This document shows, in pieces, positions 14,484 through 22,572 of a DNA stretch of 64,000 nucleotides (position 1 is the stretch's first letter; every line of letters begins with the position of its first letter). The notes under the pieces were generated by a model that had not been told where the DNA came from, ran no database searches, and saw only the letters and a list, made by a program, of their open reading frames with translations. The translations under genes were made by a program, and so were the position numbers. This DNA comes from Desulfosarcina alkanivorans (GTDB lineage Bacteria; Desulfobacterota; Desulfobacteria; Desulfobacterales; Desulfosarcinaceae): NCBI RefSeq assembly GCF_009688945.1, contig NZ_AP021874.1:4898001-4962000 (forward strand), read 5' to 3'.

Positions 14484-16502
14484 ATGGAAAAGAAAAAGAA
14501 CCCATCCGTTTCGTCTCACCCCATGCTCTCTTCCCTGACTCCCGACCGCGCCAAAAAAGGAAAGGTCGTGTCCGCCGAAGAGGCGGTCCGTATCATCCGG
14601 GACGGTGATACCGTTGCCACCGGCGGCTTTGTCGGCATCGGATTTCCCGAACAGATTGCCATGGCTCTGGAATCCTATTTCCTGGCGCACCATTGCCCCC
14701 GTGACCTGACGCTGGTCTATGCCGCCGGCCAGGGCGACGGAAAGGAACGGGGATTGAACCATCTGGGCCACCAGGGGCTGGTCAAGCGGGTGGTCGGCGG
14801 CCACTGGGGGCTGGTCCCCGCACTCCAGCGCCTGGCCCTGGAGGATAAAATCGAAGCATACAACCTGCCCCAGGGGGTCATTTCGCACATGTACCGGGAT
14901 ATCGCCGCCCACAAACCGCGCACCATCACCACGGTCGGTATCGGCACCTTTGTGGACCCCCTCAACGGCGGCGGCAAGATCAACACCCTGACCACCGAGG
15001 ACCTGGTCGAGCGGATACAGTTCGATGGCAACGACTATCTGGCCTACAAGACATTTCCGATCAACGTGGCTATCCTGCGGGGCACCACCGCCGACACCGA
15101 CGGCAATATTTCCATGGAGAAAGAGGCCCTGACCCTCGAAGCCCTGGCTATCGCCACGGCGGCCAGAAACTCCGGCGGATTCGTCATCGTACAGGTGGAA
15201 CGTGTCGCCGAACGCGGCAGCCTGAACGCCAGACAGGTTAAGATTCCCGGGATCATGGTGGACTGCGTGGTGGTTTCGGAACCGGAGAACCACTGGCAGA
15301 CCTTCGGCACCCGTTATGACCCCTCTTTCAGCAGTGAAGTCAAGGTGCCCGTTCAGTCCCTGCCACCCATGGAAATGGGCGCTCGCAAGATTATCGCCCG
15401 GCGGGCGGCCTTCGAACTGATCCCCAACAGCGTGGTCAACCTGGGAATCGGCATGCCCGAAGGCGTTTCCAATGTGGCCAACGAGGAAAAGATCATCGAG
15501 TACCTGACCCTGACGGCGGAACCGGGGGTCATCGGCGGACTGCCGGCGGGCGGCCTCAATTTCGGCGCCGCCGTCAATACCGAGGCCCTTATCGATCAGC
15601 CGTCCCAGTTCGATTTTTATGACGGCGGCGGCCTGGACCTGGCCTTCCTCGGTCTGGCCCAGGCGGACCGGGCCGGCAATCTCAACGTCAGCAAGTTCGG
15701 TCCCAAGCTGGCCGGTGCGGGCGGCTTCATCAATATCAGCCAGAACGCCAAGAGCGTGGTTTTCGTGGGCACCTTTACCGCGGGCGGGCTTGCCATTTCC
15801 GTCCGCGAGGGCAAGCTTTCCATCGACCGGGAAGGCAAGCTGAAAAAGTTCCTCAAGCAGGTGGAGCACGTCACGTTTTCCGGCGCCTATGCCGTCTCCA
15901 GGGAACAGCCGGTGCGGTACATTACCGAGCGATGCGTTTTTGCGCTCACCCCGGACGGCATGGAACTGGTCGAGGTCGCACCGGGAATAGACATTGAACG
16001 GGACATCCTGGCGCAGATGGATTTCAAGCCGGTCATCAAGGGGGAACCCTCATCCATGGACCGACGCATTTTCAGTCCCGGGATTATGGGGCTCAAGGAG
16101 GACCTGTTCGCCGTTTCGCTGGAAAAGCGCCTGGTTTACGACCCGCGGGAAAACCTGTTTTTCGTCAACTTCGAAGCCTACGCGATTCGCACCCCCGAGG
16201 ATGTGGATGCGGTGAGGGCCGCCGTTGCCGGCGTTCTGGACCCTGTGGGCCATCGGGTCTATGCGGTTGTCAATTATGACAATTTCAGTATCCTGCCGGA
16301 ATTGGTGGGGCCCTACACCGATATGGTCGAAGGGTTGGTGAGGCGCTATTACACCGGTGTCACCCGCTATACCACCAGCACCTTTCTGCGGATGAAAATC
16401 GGTGAGGCGCTGAAAGAGCGCAAGATGGCGCCCCACATCTATGAAAGCCGGGAGGAGGCGGAGCTGGCCCTCAGGGGAGGGGGCGGCGCCTCCGAGACAT
16501 GA
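14484..16502 (+). CDS. fused acyl-CoA:carboxylate CoA-transferase (family I)
   Basis: 672 residues with alpha and beta halves fused, as in propionate/acetoacetate CoA-transferases of the YdiF/Pct type. The alpha half has TGGFVGIGFPEQIA. The beta half has NLGIGMPEGVSNVANEE near 343 and TAEPGVIGGLPAGG near 365, whose glutamate sits where the family's catalytic Glu forms the CoA thioester. FVGTFTAGG follows. A C-terminal extension of roughly 140 residues goes beyond the basic two-domain enzyme. The ATG at 14484 has AAGGAGG upstream. It likely moves CoA between short-chain acids; the substrates cannot be read. Convergent with the sigma-54 activator gene. Confidence 0.85.
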   Translation: MEKKKNPSVSSHPMLSSLTPDRAKKGKVVSAEEAVRIIRDGDTVATGGFVGIGFPEQIAMALESYFLAHHCPRDLTLVYAAGQGDGKERGLNHLGHQGLVKRVVGGHWGLVPALQRLALEDKIEAYNLPQGVISHMYRDIAAHKPRTITTVGIGTFVDPLNGGGKINTLTTEDLVERIQFDGNDYLAYKTFPINVAILRGTTADTDGNISMEKEALTLEALAIATAARNSGGFVIVQVERVAERGSLNARQVKIPGIMVDCVVVSEPENHWQTFGTRYDPSFSSEVKVPVQSLPPMEMGARKIIARRAAFELIPNSVVNLGIGMPEGVSNVANEEKIIEYLTLTAEPGVIGGLPAGGLNFGAAVNTEALIDQPSQFDFYDGGGLDLAFLGLAQADRAGNLNVSKFGPKLAGAGGFINISQNAKSVVFVGTFTAGGLAISVREGKLSIDREGKLKKFLKQVEHVTFSGAYAVSREQPVRYITERCVFALTPDGMELVEVAPGIDIERDILAQMDFKPVIKGEPSSMDRRIFSPGIMGLKEDLFAVSLEKRLVYDPRENLFFVNFEAYAIRTPEDVDAVRAAVAGVLDPVGHRVYAVVNYDNFSILPELVGPYTDMVEGLVRRYYTGVTRYTTSTFLRMKIGEALKERKMAPHIYESREEAELALRGGGGASET

Positions 16503-16510
16503 TTCGGTTT

Positions 16511-16530
16511 ATGTATCCGTTTTGATACAT
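16511..16530. promoter_or_regulatory. inverted repeat ATGTATC-N6-GATACAT between convergent genes
   Basis: A perfect 7-bp dyad in the 28-base gap between the CoA-transferase stop and the activator stop. It contains TTTTGATACA, the same 10-mer found twice upstream of the activator gene (17999-18034). It could be a terminator stem or an activator site. Confidence 0.4.
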
Positions 16531-17946
16531 TCATCGCCTGCTGCCGAGGGCGATCGCGTGCTTTTTCATTTTTTTGTACAGCAGGGTCCGGTGGATGCCC
16601 AGCAGCGATGCGGCCCGCGCCTTGTTGTTGCCGGTCTTCTCCAGCGCGGCGACAATGGCCCTTTTTTCCGCATTGGCCTGGACTTCGCGAATGGGCGCCA
16701 CGGCAACGGCATCCGGCGGGGCCTTTTCCCGCTGAAGGGCAGAGGGCAGGTCGGTCAGTTCGATCACATCCCCGCTCATGGTGGACAGGGCCCGCTCCAG
16801 TACATTGGACAATTCGCGGACGTTGCCCTGCCATGAATGGGCCAGCAGGGCATGGATCGCCTCCGGGCAGAGTCGGATTTCGCCGGCATCCGATGTCTGG
16901 GAGGACTGCCTGAGCAGATGCCGGGCAATGGGGATGATGTCTTCGGTGCGCGCCTTCAGCGGCGGAATGGTCAATGAAATGACATTGAGCCGGTAGAAGA
17001 GATCCTTGCGGAAACGTCCCTTGTCGATCAGCCGTTCCAGGTTCTGGTTCGTGGCCGCAATCAGCCTGAAATCGGATTCGATGACCGTGTTCCCGCCGAC
17101 CCGCTCAAAAACCTTTTCTTCCAGAACCCGCAATAGTTTGGGCTGCATCGCAAGGGGAAGATCGCCGATCTCGTCCAGGAAGATGGTCCCTTGATGGGCC
17201 AGTTCGAATTTGCCCGGCTTGCCGGCCGACCGGGCGCCGGTGAATGCGCCCCGGTCATAGCCGAAAAGCTCTGACTCCAGCAGGTCCTTGGGGATGGCCG
17301 CGCAGTTGATCTGGACAAAGGGATGCATGCCCCTTGAACTGGCATGGTGAATGCTCTGGGCAAACAGTTCCTTGCCCGTCCCGCTTTCACCGGCGATCAG
17401 CACCGGATAGGTATTGGTGGCCGCCACCAGGGCCTCCTGCTTCAGGTCGGCGATGGCCCGGCTGTTGCCGATGATGCTTTCCAGTGTGTATCGGGTGGAA
17501 CGCAGGGTCATCAATTCCTTCTTGTACTGTTTGACCTGGGATTCGAGATGGCGCAGTTTCTTGGCCAGTTTGACCACTTCCCCCACATCCTGAAACATGA
17601 CCAGTCCGAAGACGGCGATGACCTTTCCCGACTTTTTCAGGGGAATGCGGTGCACGAGAATGTTCTGGCCCCGGATGGTCTGGGTCTGGTTGATTTCGGG
17701 TTTGCCTGTCCGGGCGACAATGTGCATCCGGGTGTTTTCCACCACGTCGGTGCAGTGTTTTCCGATGCTGCGGCCTGGATCGATGCCCAAAAACTGGGCA
17801 TAGGGCCTGTTCAGGTGGGTGACGATGCCGTTGGCATCGGTCACCATGGCCCCGTTGTACAGGTTGTCGAAAATCAGGTGAAACAGTTCCAGCTGGCTGT
17901 TGATGGTCGTGGTACCGGAATGGTTGGCCATATCGTGATCGCTCAT
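16531..17946 (-). CDS. sigma-54-dependent transcriptional activator with PAS domain
   Basis: 471 residues. A PAS sensor at about 20-125 (LIFDNLYNGAMVTDANGIV) is followed by a coiled linker. The AAA+ domain has Walker A GESGTGKE near 183, the sigma-54 contact loop GAFTGA near 231, and Walker B LDEIGD near 250. The C-terminal Fis-type helix-turn-helix contains NNKARAASLLGIHRTLLYKKMKK. No receiver domain, so it probably senses a small molecule through PAS. It diverges from the TRAP/lactate operon and converges with the CoA-transferase gene. Repeated TGTATCAAAA words on both sides of the gene are its most likely binding sites. Confidence 0.9.
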   Translation of the reverse strand: MSDHDMANHSGTTTINSQLELFHLIFDNLYNGAMVTDANGIVTHLNRPYAQFLGIDPGRSIGKHCTDVVENTRMHIVARTGKPEINQTQTIRGQNILVHRIPLKKSGKVIAVFGLVMFQDVGEVVKLAKKLRHLESQVKQYKKELMTLRSTRYTLESIIGNSRAIADLKQEALVAATNTYPVLIAGESGTGKELFAQSIHHASSRGMHPFVQINCAAIPKDLLESELFGYDRGAFTGARSAGKPGKFELAHQGTIFLDEIGDLPLAMQPKLLRVLEEKVFERVGGNTVIESDFRLIAATNQNLERLIDKGRFRKDLFYRLNVISLTIPPLKARTEDIIPIARHLLRQSSQTSDAGEIRLCPEAIHALLAHSWQGNVRELSNVLERALSTMSGDVIELTDLPSALQREKAPPDAVAVAPIREVQANAEKRAIVAALEKTGNNKARAASLLGIHRTLLYKKMKKHAIALGSRR

Positions 17947-17998
17947 CCTTCGGCTGCGGGCCTTTCATCGGGACAACCGCGAGGCGCGCCCTGCAGTA

Positions 17999-18034
17999 TG
18001 TATCAAAAATGGATCATGTATATATTTTGATACA
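17999..18034. promoter_or_regulatory. inverted pair of TGTATCAAAA words, probable activator site
   Basis: TGTATCAAAA (17999-18008) and TTTTGATACA (18025-18034) form a perfect 10-bp dyad with 16 bases between. It lies 53-88 bases upstream of the sigma-54 activator gene and about 110-140 bases upstream of a possible sigma-54 promoter that reads toward dctP. That position suits both autoregulation and an upstream activating site. Confidence 0.5.
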
Positions 18035-18140
18035 ACATGACCGGCGTTGCGTCCACCCCTAAAATGATCCCGCCACCCTTGAAACGCAATTAATCGATCG
18101 ATAACAGCTACATAGATAGAAACGCGTCCAGGTTCTTGAA

Positions 18141-18157
18141 TTGGTCCTGTAATTGCA
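18141..18157 (+). promoter_or_regulatory. possible sigma-54 promoter toward dctP
   Basis: TTGGTCCTGTAATTGCA has the GG-N10-GC spacing and a perfect TTGCA -12 box, but a weak -24 box. It would leave a leader of about 480 bases, so the assignment is tentative. Confidence 0.3.
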
Positions 18158-18454
18158 CCACGCAGGCCCATGGGCTCAGGTTCCAATGGTACCGCCATTT
18201 GAGCGCTACGCCCTCGAGGTGGGGCTTTTACCTCCCCGTCTCCGGTCGGCACCCGCTTTCTTTCCGTTGATATCGAAGAAGCCGATAAATTTGCGCCGCA
18301 TGGCTGATGCGATGGGCTTGTCGTCTTTGAACCGGTATTCCGGACCATGGATCCGTTGCGGCGCCATCGGCAGGCCGCACGCTCAGGGGGTCGCGACGGA
18401 TAGGGCGCCTGTTTTAAATGAATATCCTTCATCATCTGTACGAAAAATTTATTA

Positions 18455-18505
18455 TTGACATGATCCGTCAGCTATAATATTCAAACCTATTATTGGTATG
18501 ACCAT
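18455..18505 (+). promoter_or_regulatory. sigma-70-type promoter with FadR/PdhR-type GntR operator
   Basis: TTGACA (18455-18460) is followed after 17 bases by TATTCA (18478-18483); a TATAAT also lies at 18473 with non-standard spacing. ATTGGTATGACCATT (18492-18506) contains the dyad TGGT-ATG-ACCA, the pattern bound by FadR-subfamily GntR regulators such as PdhR and LldR. It would cover the transcription start. A regulator of that type is the last gene of the operon that begins downstream. Confidence 0.6.
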
Positions 18506-18651
18506 TAACTCATTAAACATAAGACCATTTTAGCCAATCTACCAGATCGCTATGAAGGGGGGTGAGAGACTAATCTGTCGACAGGTTGTCGATGCACACA
18601 ATCAAGCCGAGATGTTTTCAATCCATATTGACCTATCAGGGAGGAACCGTC

Positions 18652-19800
18652 ATGAAAAAAGCGTTAACCACTATTTTTTGCATCGTCCTGGCCCTCTGTT
18701 TCCTGACCAGCGCATCCTATGCCAAACGTGAAAAATTCGGCAGCGATCCACGCCACGACGTTGCCAAACGGGTCAAATTCAAAACCAGTGACGAAAAAAT
18801 ACGCTGGAAGATGGTCATGCCCTGGAGCAAGGGCCTTCTGTTTTACGACATTGCCGTGCATTTTGCCGACAGCGTACGTCTGGCTTCCGCCGGCCGGCTG
18901 GACATCAAACCGTTCTCTGCAGGCGAACTGGTCCCCGCCATGCAGAGCTTTGACGCCGTCAGCAAGGGTTCCGCCGATGTCGGCCATGACTGGCCCGGCT
19001 ACTGGAAAGGCAAAAACGAAGCCTTTGTGGCCTTTGCCTCCGTGCCCTTCGGGCTGGATGCCGAGGGTTACAACATCTGGCTGTACGAAAAAGGCGGTCT
19101 CGAACTGATGCAGGAAATCTACGGCCAGTTCAATCTTTTTGCCCTGCCCGGCGGCCAGTGCGGCCAGGAGATGGGCCTTTCCTCCAACAAACGCGCCACT
19201 AAGATGGAAGATTTCAAGGGGATGCGCGTACGGACACCCGGCTGGTATATGGACATCCTCAACAACCTGGGCGCCTCGGTCAGCCCGCTGCCCGGCGGCG
19301 AGGTATACCTGGCCCTGGAGCGCGGCGTCATCGATGCCGCCGAGTTCTCCTCCCCCGCCATCAACTACCCCATGGGATTCGACGAAATCACCAAATACGC
19401 CATTCAGCCCGGCGTGCACCAGCCCGGCATCCAGTGCGCCCTGTTTTTCAACAAGGACTCCTACAACAAGCTTCCTGAAGACCTGAAGTGGATCGTGGAT
19501 ATCTGCGCCAAGGAGACCCAGCTGTGGAGTTACAACTGGATCAACGGCCTCAATGCCGAAGCCATCCGCCGATTCAAGGAAAAGATCGAATTCGTCCAGA
19601 TGGACAAGGAAACCCTCATCGAATTCCGCAAGACCACCAAAAAATACCTGGACGAAGTCAAGGCCAAGTACCCGGATGTCAAAAAGGTGCTGGACAGCCA
19701 GGAAAAGTTTATCGCGGATTTTTCCGACTGGCGTGAAGTTCGTTCCGGAGCGACGCCGTGGCCCTACGAAACATACGTCGGTGGTCGTATTACGGAATAG
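18652..19800 (+). CDS. dctP: TRAP transporter solute-binding protein (DctP family)
   Basis: 382 residues, periplasmic. Signal peptide 1-24 (ends SASYA). The mature part has the DctP/TakP layout: PWSKGLLFYDIAVHFADSV, ELVPAMQSFDAVSKGSADVG, the conserved arginine segment DFKGMRVRTPGWYMDILNNLGAS that salt-bridges the substrate carboxylate, then ALERGVIDAAEFSSPAINYPMGF. This subgroup binds 2-oxo or 2-hydroxy monocarboxylates such as lactate or pyruvate in characterised members. The ATG at 18652 follows GGGAGG. First gene of a row continuing with dctQ, dctM, lutABC, glcDF and gntR, which points to lactate or a similar hydroxyacid. Confidence 0.92.
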   Translation: MKKALTTIFCIVLALCFLTSASYAKREKFGSDPRHDVAKRVKFKTSDEKIRWKMVMPWSKGLLFYDIAVHFADSVRLASAGRLDIKPFSAGELVPAMQSFDAVSKGSADVGHDWPGYWKGKNEAFVAFASVPFGLDAEGYNIWLYEKGGLELMQEIYGQFNLFALPGGQCGQEMGLSSNKRATKMEDFKGMRVRTPGWYMDILNNLGASVSPLPGGEVYLALERGVIDAAEFSSPAINYPMGFDEITKYAIQPGVHQPGIQCALFFNKDSYNKLPEDLKWIVDICAKETQLWSYNWINGLNAEAIRRFKEKIEFVQMDKETLIEFRKTTKKYLDEVKAKYPDVKKVLDSQEKFIADFSDWREVRSGATPWPYETYVGGRITE

Positions 19801-19827
19801 CGACCCATTCGCGTTTAATTCATTGAA

Positions 19828-19865
19828 CCCAACGGTTGGGGGCCTGCATTCGGTTCTTGCAGGCC
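19828..19865 (+). terminator. two intercistronic hairpins between dctP and dctQ
   Basis: CCCAA-CGG-TTGGG (19828-19840) is followed directly by GGCCTGCA (19841-19848) pairing with TGCAGGCC (19858-19865). The run after it is TTCAACC, not a strong U-tract. Such hairpins after binding-protein genes usually protect the upstream mRNA or cause partial termination, giving more binding protein than permease. Confidence 0.55.
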
Positions 19866-19910
19866 TTCAACCCATCTACGGATCCGGTGCCGTTTGAAAG
19901 GAAAGCAGGC

Positions 19911-20423
19911 ATGCTGGAAAAACTATCCAAGGCAATCGACACGTTTAACATCAAGCAGGGCGAGTTCAGTTCGCTGCTGGCGCTGCCCCTGCTGGTGGTG
20001 GTGGTCTACGAGGTGATCATGCGCTACGCCTTCAACGCCCCCACCACCTGGGGGTTTGAAGCCACGACGTTTATTTACGGCGTGCACTACATGCTGGGGC
20101 TGGCCTACTGTGACGTTTACAGCGGGCACGTGCGGGTGGACATCTTCACCTCACGGATGCCGCTTAAACCCCAGGGTGCCATCGGCGTAATGACCAATCT
20201 GGTGTTCTTCATGCCGGTGATGGTCCTGATGACCATCGCATCGTGGAAATACGCCCTGACATCCATCGCCGGACGGGAACTCAACCCGACCAGCTGGGCG
20301 CCGCCGATTTATCCCATCAAGACCCTGATGGCCATCTCCTTTTCATTTCTGCTGATTCAGGGATTCTCCAATCTGATCCATAATATCCGGGTGCTGCAAG
20401 GCAAAGCAGAAGGGGTGAGGTAA
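19911..20423 (+). CDS. dctQ: TRAP transporter small permease (DctQ family)
   Basis: 170 residues with four predicted membrane helices, the normal small-subunit pattern: a first helix around LLALPLLVVVVYEVIMRYAF, the conserved APTTWGFEATTFIYGVHYMLG, and VRVDIFTSRMP after helix two. The ATG at 19911 has AAAGGAAAG upstream; the frame extends further 5' but without a ribosome site. It pairs with DctM (six bases downstream) to form the sodium-driven membrane unit that takes substrate from DctP. Confidence 0.9.
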   Translation: MLEKLSKAIDTFNIKQGEFSSLLALPLLVVVVYEVIMRYAFNAPTTWGFEATTFIYGVHYMLGLAYCDVYSGHVRVDIFTSRMPLKPQGAIGVMTNLVFFMPVMVLMTIASWKYALTSIAGRELNPTSWAPPIYPIKTLMAISFSFLLIQGFSNLIHNIRVLQGKAEGVR

Positions 20424-20429
20424 CCAATC

Positions 20430-21773
20430 ATGAGTGTAGAATTTTTAACTGTTGCGATGTTCGTGTCACTGATTGCAGCCATTATTTTCGGTCATCCGCT
20501 GGCCTACACCCTGGCGGCCGTGGCGACCCTGTTCGGGCTCCTCGACAACGGGTTCAATGTCTCTGCCCTGTTTGACATGTTTGCCAACAACGCCTGGGGC
20601 GTCATGGAAAACTATGTGCTGGTGGCAATCCCGTTGTTTATCCTCATGGCCCAGCTGCTGGACCGCTCCAAGGTCAGCGACAAGCTTTTCGAAGCGCTGT
20701 ACGTGGTGCTGGGCAGCATCAAGGGCGGCCTGGGGCTGGCGGTTGTCGTCGTCTGTACCGTATTTGCCGCCACGACCGGCATCATCGGGGCGTCCGTGGT
20801 TGCCATGGGCCTGCTGGCCACCCCGGCCCTGCTGAGAAAGAACTATCAGAAAGAGATGACCAGCGGCATCATCTGTGCCGCCGGCACCCTGGGCATATTG
20901 ATTCCGCCTTCCATCATGATGGTGGTGTACGGCGGCCTGACCGGCCTGAAAGAGACCACCGTCGGCAACCTGTTTGCCGGGGCCATTTTTCCCGGCATGC
21001 TGCTGGCGGGTCTTTATTTTGCCTACATTTTCATACGCTGCAACATCAACCCGGAACTGGGGCCTCCGATTTCCAAAGAAGAGGCCGGCAGTTACACCGC
21101 CGCCCAGAAGTGGGGCATGACCCTGAAATCGCTGGTGCCTCCGCTGGCACTGATCCTTGCCGTGATGGGAACCATTCTGGGGGGCGTGGCGACGCCCACC
21201 GAGGCGGCCGGTATGGGTGCCAGTGGTTCGCTGATACTGGCATTGGCCAACCGCAAACTCACCTGGCCGGTATTCAGGGACAGTTGTTTCGCCACCCTGA
21301 AAACCACGTCCATGGTGATGATGCTCTTCATCGGCGGCAAATTTTTCAGTTCGGTCTTTTTGAGCATGGGCGGTGGCGACGTGGTCGCCGACGTACTCAT
21401 CGGCTCGGGCATGAATCGCTGGCTGGTGCTCCTGATCATGATGGGCATCGTTTTCCTGATGGGCATGTTCATCGACTGGGCCGCCATTTTGCTGGTCACC
21501 GTCCCCATTTTCATGCCGATTGCCATGGAACTTGATTTCAATCCGCTGTGGTTTTCGATCCTCATGTGCGTGAACCTGCAAACCTCGTTCCTGACGCCGC
21601 CCTTTGGCTATGCCCTGTTCTACTTCAAGGGGGTGGCACCGCCGGAATACACCATGATGCACATCTACCGCGGTATCATGCCTTTTGTTCTGCTGCAGCT
21701 GGTGGGACTGGCGATCCTGGTGCTGTTTCCGGGTCTGATCACCTGGCTTCCGGCCCTGTTTTTCGGCAACTGA
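20430..21773 (+). CDS. dctM: TRAP transporter large permease (DctM family)
   Basis: 447 residues, largely hydrophobic, with about 12-13 helices. Family features: VLVAIPLFILMAQLLDRS, the re-entrant stretch ATTGIIGASVVAMGLLATPALL, GILIPPSIMMVVYGGLTG, and PTEAAGMGASGSL. It forms the transport core of the TRAP system. It starts six bases after dctQ and is followed 40 bases later by lutA, with no terminator between, so uptake and oxidation genes appear co-transcribed. Confidence 0.93.
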   Translation: MSVEFLTVAMFVSLIAAIIFGHPLAYTLAAVATLFGLLDNGFNVSALFDMFANNAWGVMENYVLVAIPLFILMAQLLDRSKVSDKLFEALYVVLGSIKGGLGLAVVVVCTVFAATTGIIGASVVAMGLLATPALLRKNYQKEMTSGIICAAGTLGILIPPSIMMVVYGGLTGLKETTVGNLFAGAIFPGMLLAGLYFAYIFIRCNINPELGPPISKEEAGSYTAAQKWGMTLKSLVPPLALILAVMGTILGGVATPTEAAGMGASGSLILALANRKLTWPVFRDSCFATLKTTSMVMMLFIGGKFFSSVFLSMGGGDVVADVLIGSGMNRWLVLLIMMGIVFLMGMFIDWAAILLVTVPIFMPIAMELDFNPLWFSILMCVNLQTSFLTPPFGYALFYFKGVAPPEYTMMHIYRGIMPFVLLQLVGLAILVLFPGLITWLPALFFGN

Positions 21774-21813
21774 TGCTCCTCGCAGGGGATGTCAACCTCC
21801 GAAGGTGAAATCC

Positions 21814-22572
21814 ATGAAAACCCGAAAATATGCACAACGATCCGACACGGTCTATTTTTTTGGTACCTGCCTGATGGATGCCGTCTATCCCGATGCCGGG
21901 ATGGCGGCCATCCGCCTGCTCGAATCCCTGGGGGTCACCGTGGTGTTCCCCCCGGGCCAGTCCTGCTGCGGCCAGCCGGCCTACAACTCCGGGTTCGTCC
22001 GGGAGGCCCGGGCCGTTGCCAGACAGCAGATCCGCGTGTTTTCGAAACCCTACCCCATCGTCGTGCCTTCCGGATCCTGCGCCGGCATGATGAAGCACCA
22101 CTACCCGACGCTGTTTGCCGGCACCCCCGATGAAGCCGCCGCCCGCCGGTTTTCCGACCGGGTTTATGAATGGTCCGAATACCTGGCCACGGTGCTGGCG
22201 GTCGAACTCGAAGACCGGGGGGAGCCGCTGACGGTCACCTGGCACAGCTCCTGCCACGCCCTGCGCGAAATGGACGTCGTCCGGCACTCCAAGGCATTGC
22301 TCCGGCAGCTGAAAAACGTCACCCTGGTGGAACTGCAGCGCGAGACCGAATGCTGCGGATTCGGCGGTACCTTCGCCGTCAAGCAGCCGGCCATATCGGC
22401 CGCCATGGTCAGGGACAAGGTGGATGATGTCAGGCAGACCGGGGCCTCTACGCTGGTGGCCGGAGACTGTGGCTGCCTGATGAACATCACCGGCGCCATG
22501 GACCATGCCGGTGTGGCGGTCGCCGGCAAACACCTGGCCGAATTCCTCTGGGAGAGAATCAATGGGCAATGA
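21814..22572 (+). CDS. lutA: lactate utilisation protein LutA (CCG-domain iron-sulfur subunit)
   Basis: 252 residues. Two CCG motifs typical of heterodisulfide-reductase-D-type proteins: SCCGQPAYNSG near residue 50 and ECCGFGGTFAVKQ near 179, each with its partner cysteine stretch (GSCAGMM, GDCGCLMN). Part of the LutABC L-lactate oxidase. The ATG at 21814 has GAAGGTG six bases upstream; a GTG three codons earlier lies within that site. It overlaps lutB by 11 bases. Confidence 0.92.
   Translation: MKTRKYAQRSDTVYFFGTCLMDAVYPDAGMAAIRLLESLGVTVVFPPGQSCCGQPAYNSGFVREARAVARQQIRVFSKPYPIVVPSGSCAGMMKHHYPTLFAGTPDEAAARRFSDRVYEWSEYLATVLAVELEDRGEPLTVTWHSSCHALREMDVVRHSKALLRQLKNVTLVELQRETECCGFGGTFAVKQPAISAAMVRDKVDDVRQTGASTLVAGDCGCLMNITGAMDHAGVAVAGKHLAEFLWERINGQ

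Larger units (their letters stand above)
18035..18651. other. long gene-free upstream region of the hydroxyacid operon
   Basis: No ORF here has a ribosome site or recognisable protein. The region holds a possible sigma-54 promoter (18141), a palindrome ATCGATCGAT (18093-18102), a sigma-70-like promoter with a GntR-type operator (18455-18505), and another palindrome CTGTCGACAG (18575-18584). It could include remnants of a lost gene. Confidence 0.5.

Noticed and set aside
18153..18458. 101-residue ORF in the gap before dctP
   Set aside because: No ribosome site, no recognisable sequence, overlaps likely promoter elements; the minus-strand ORF there is equally unsupported.
18473..18478. TATAAT paired with TTGACA at 18455
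   Set aside because: The spacing is 12 bases, outside the working range; the 17-base pairing with TATTCA is better.
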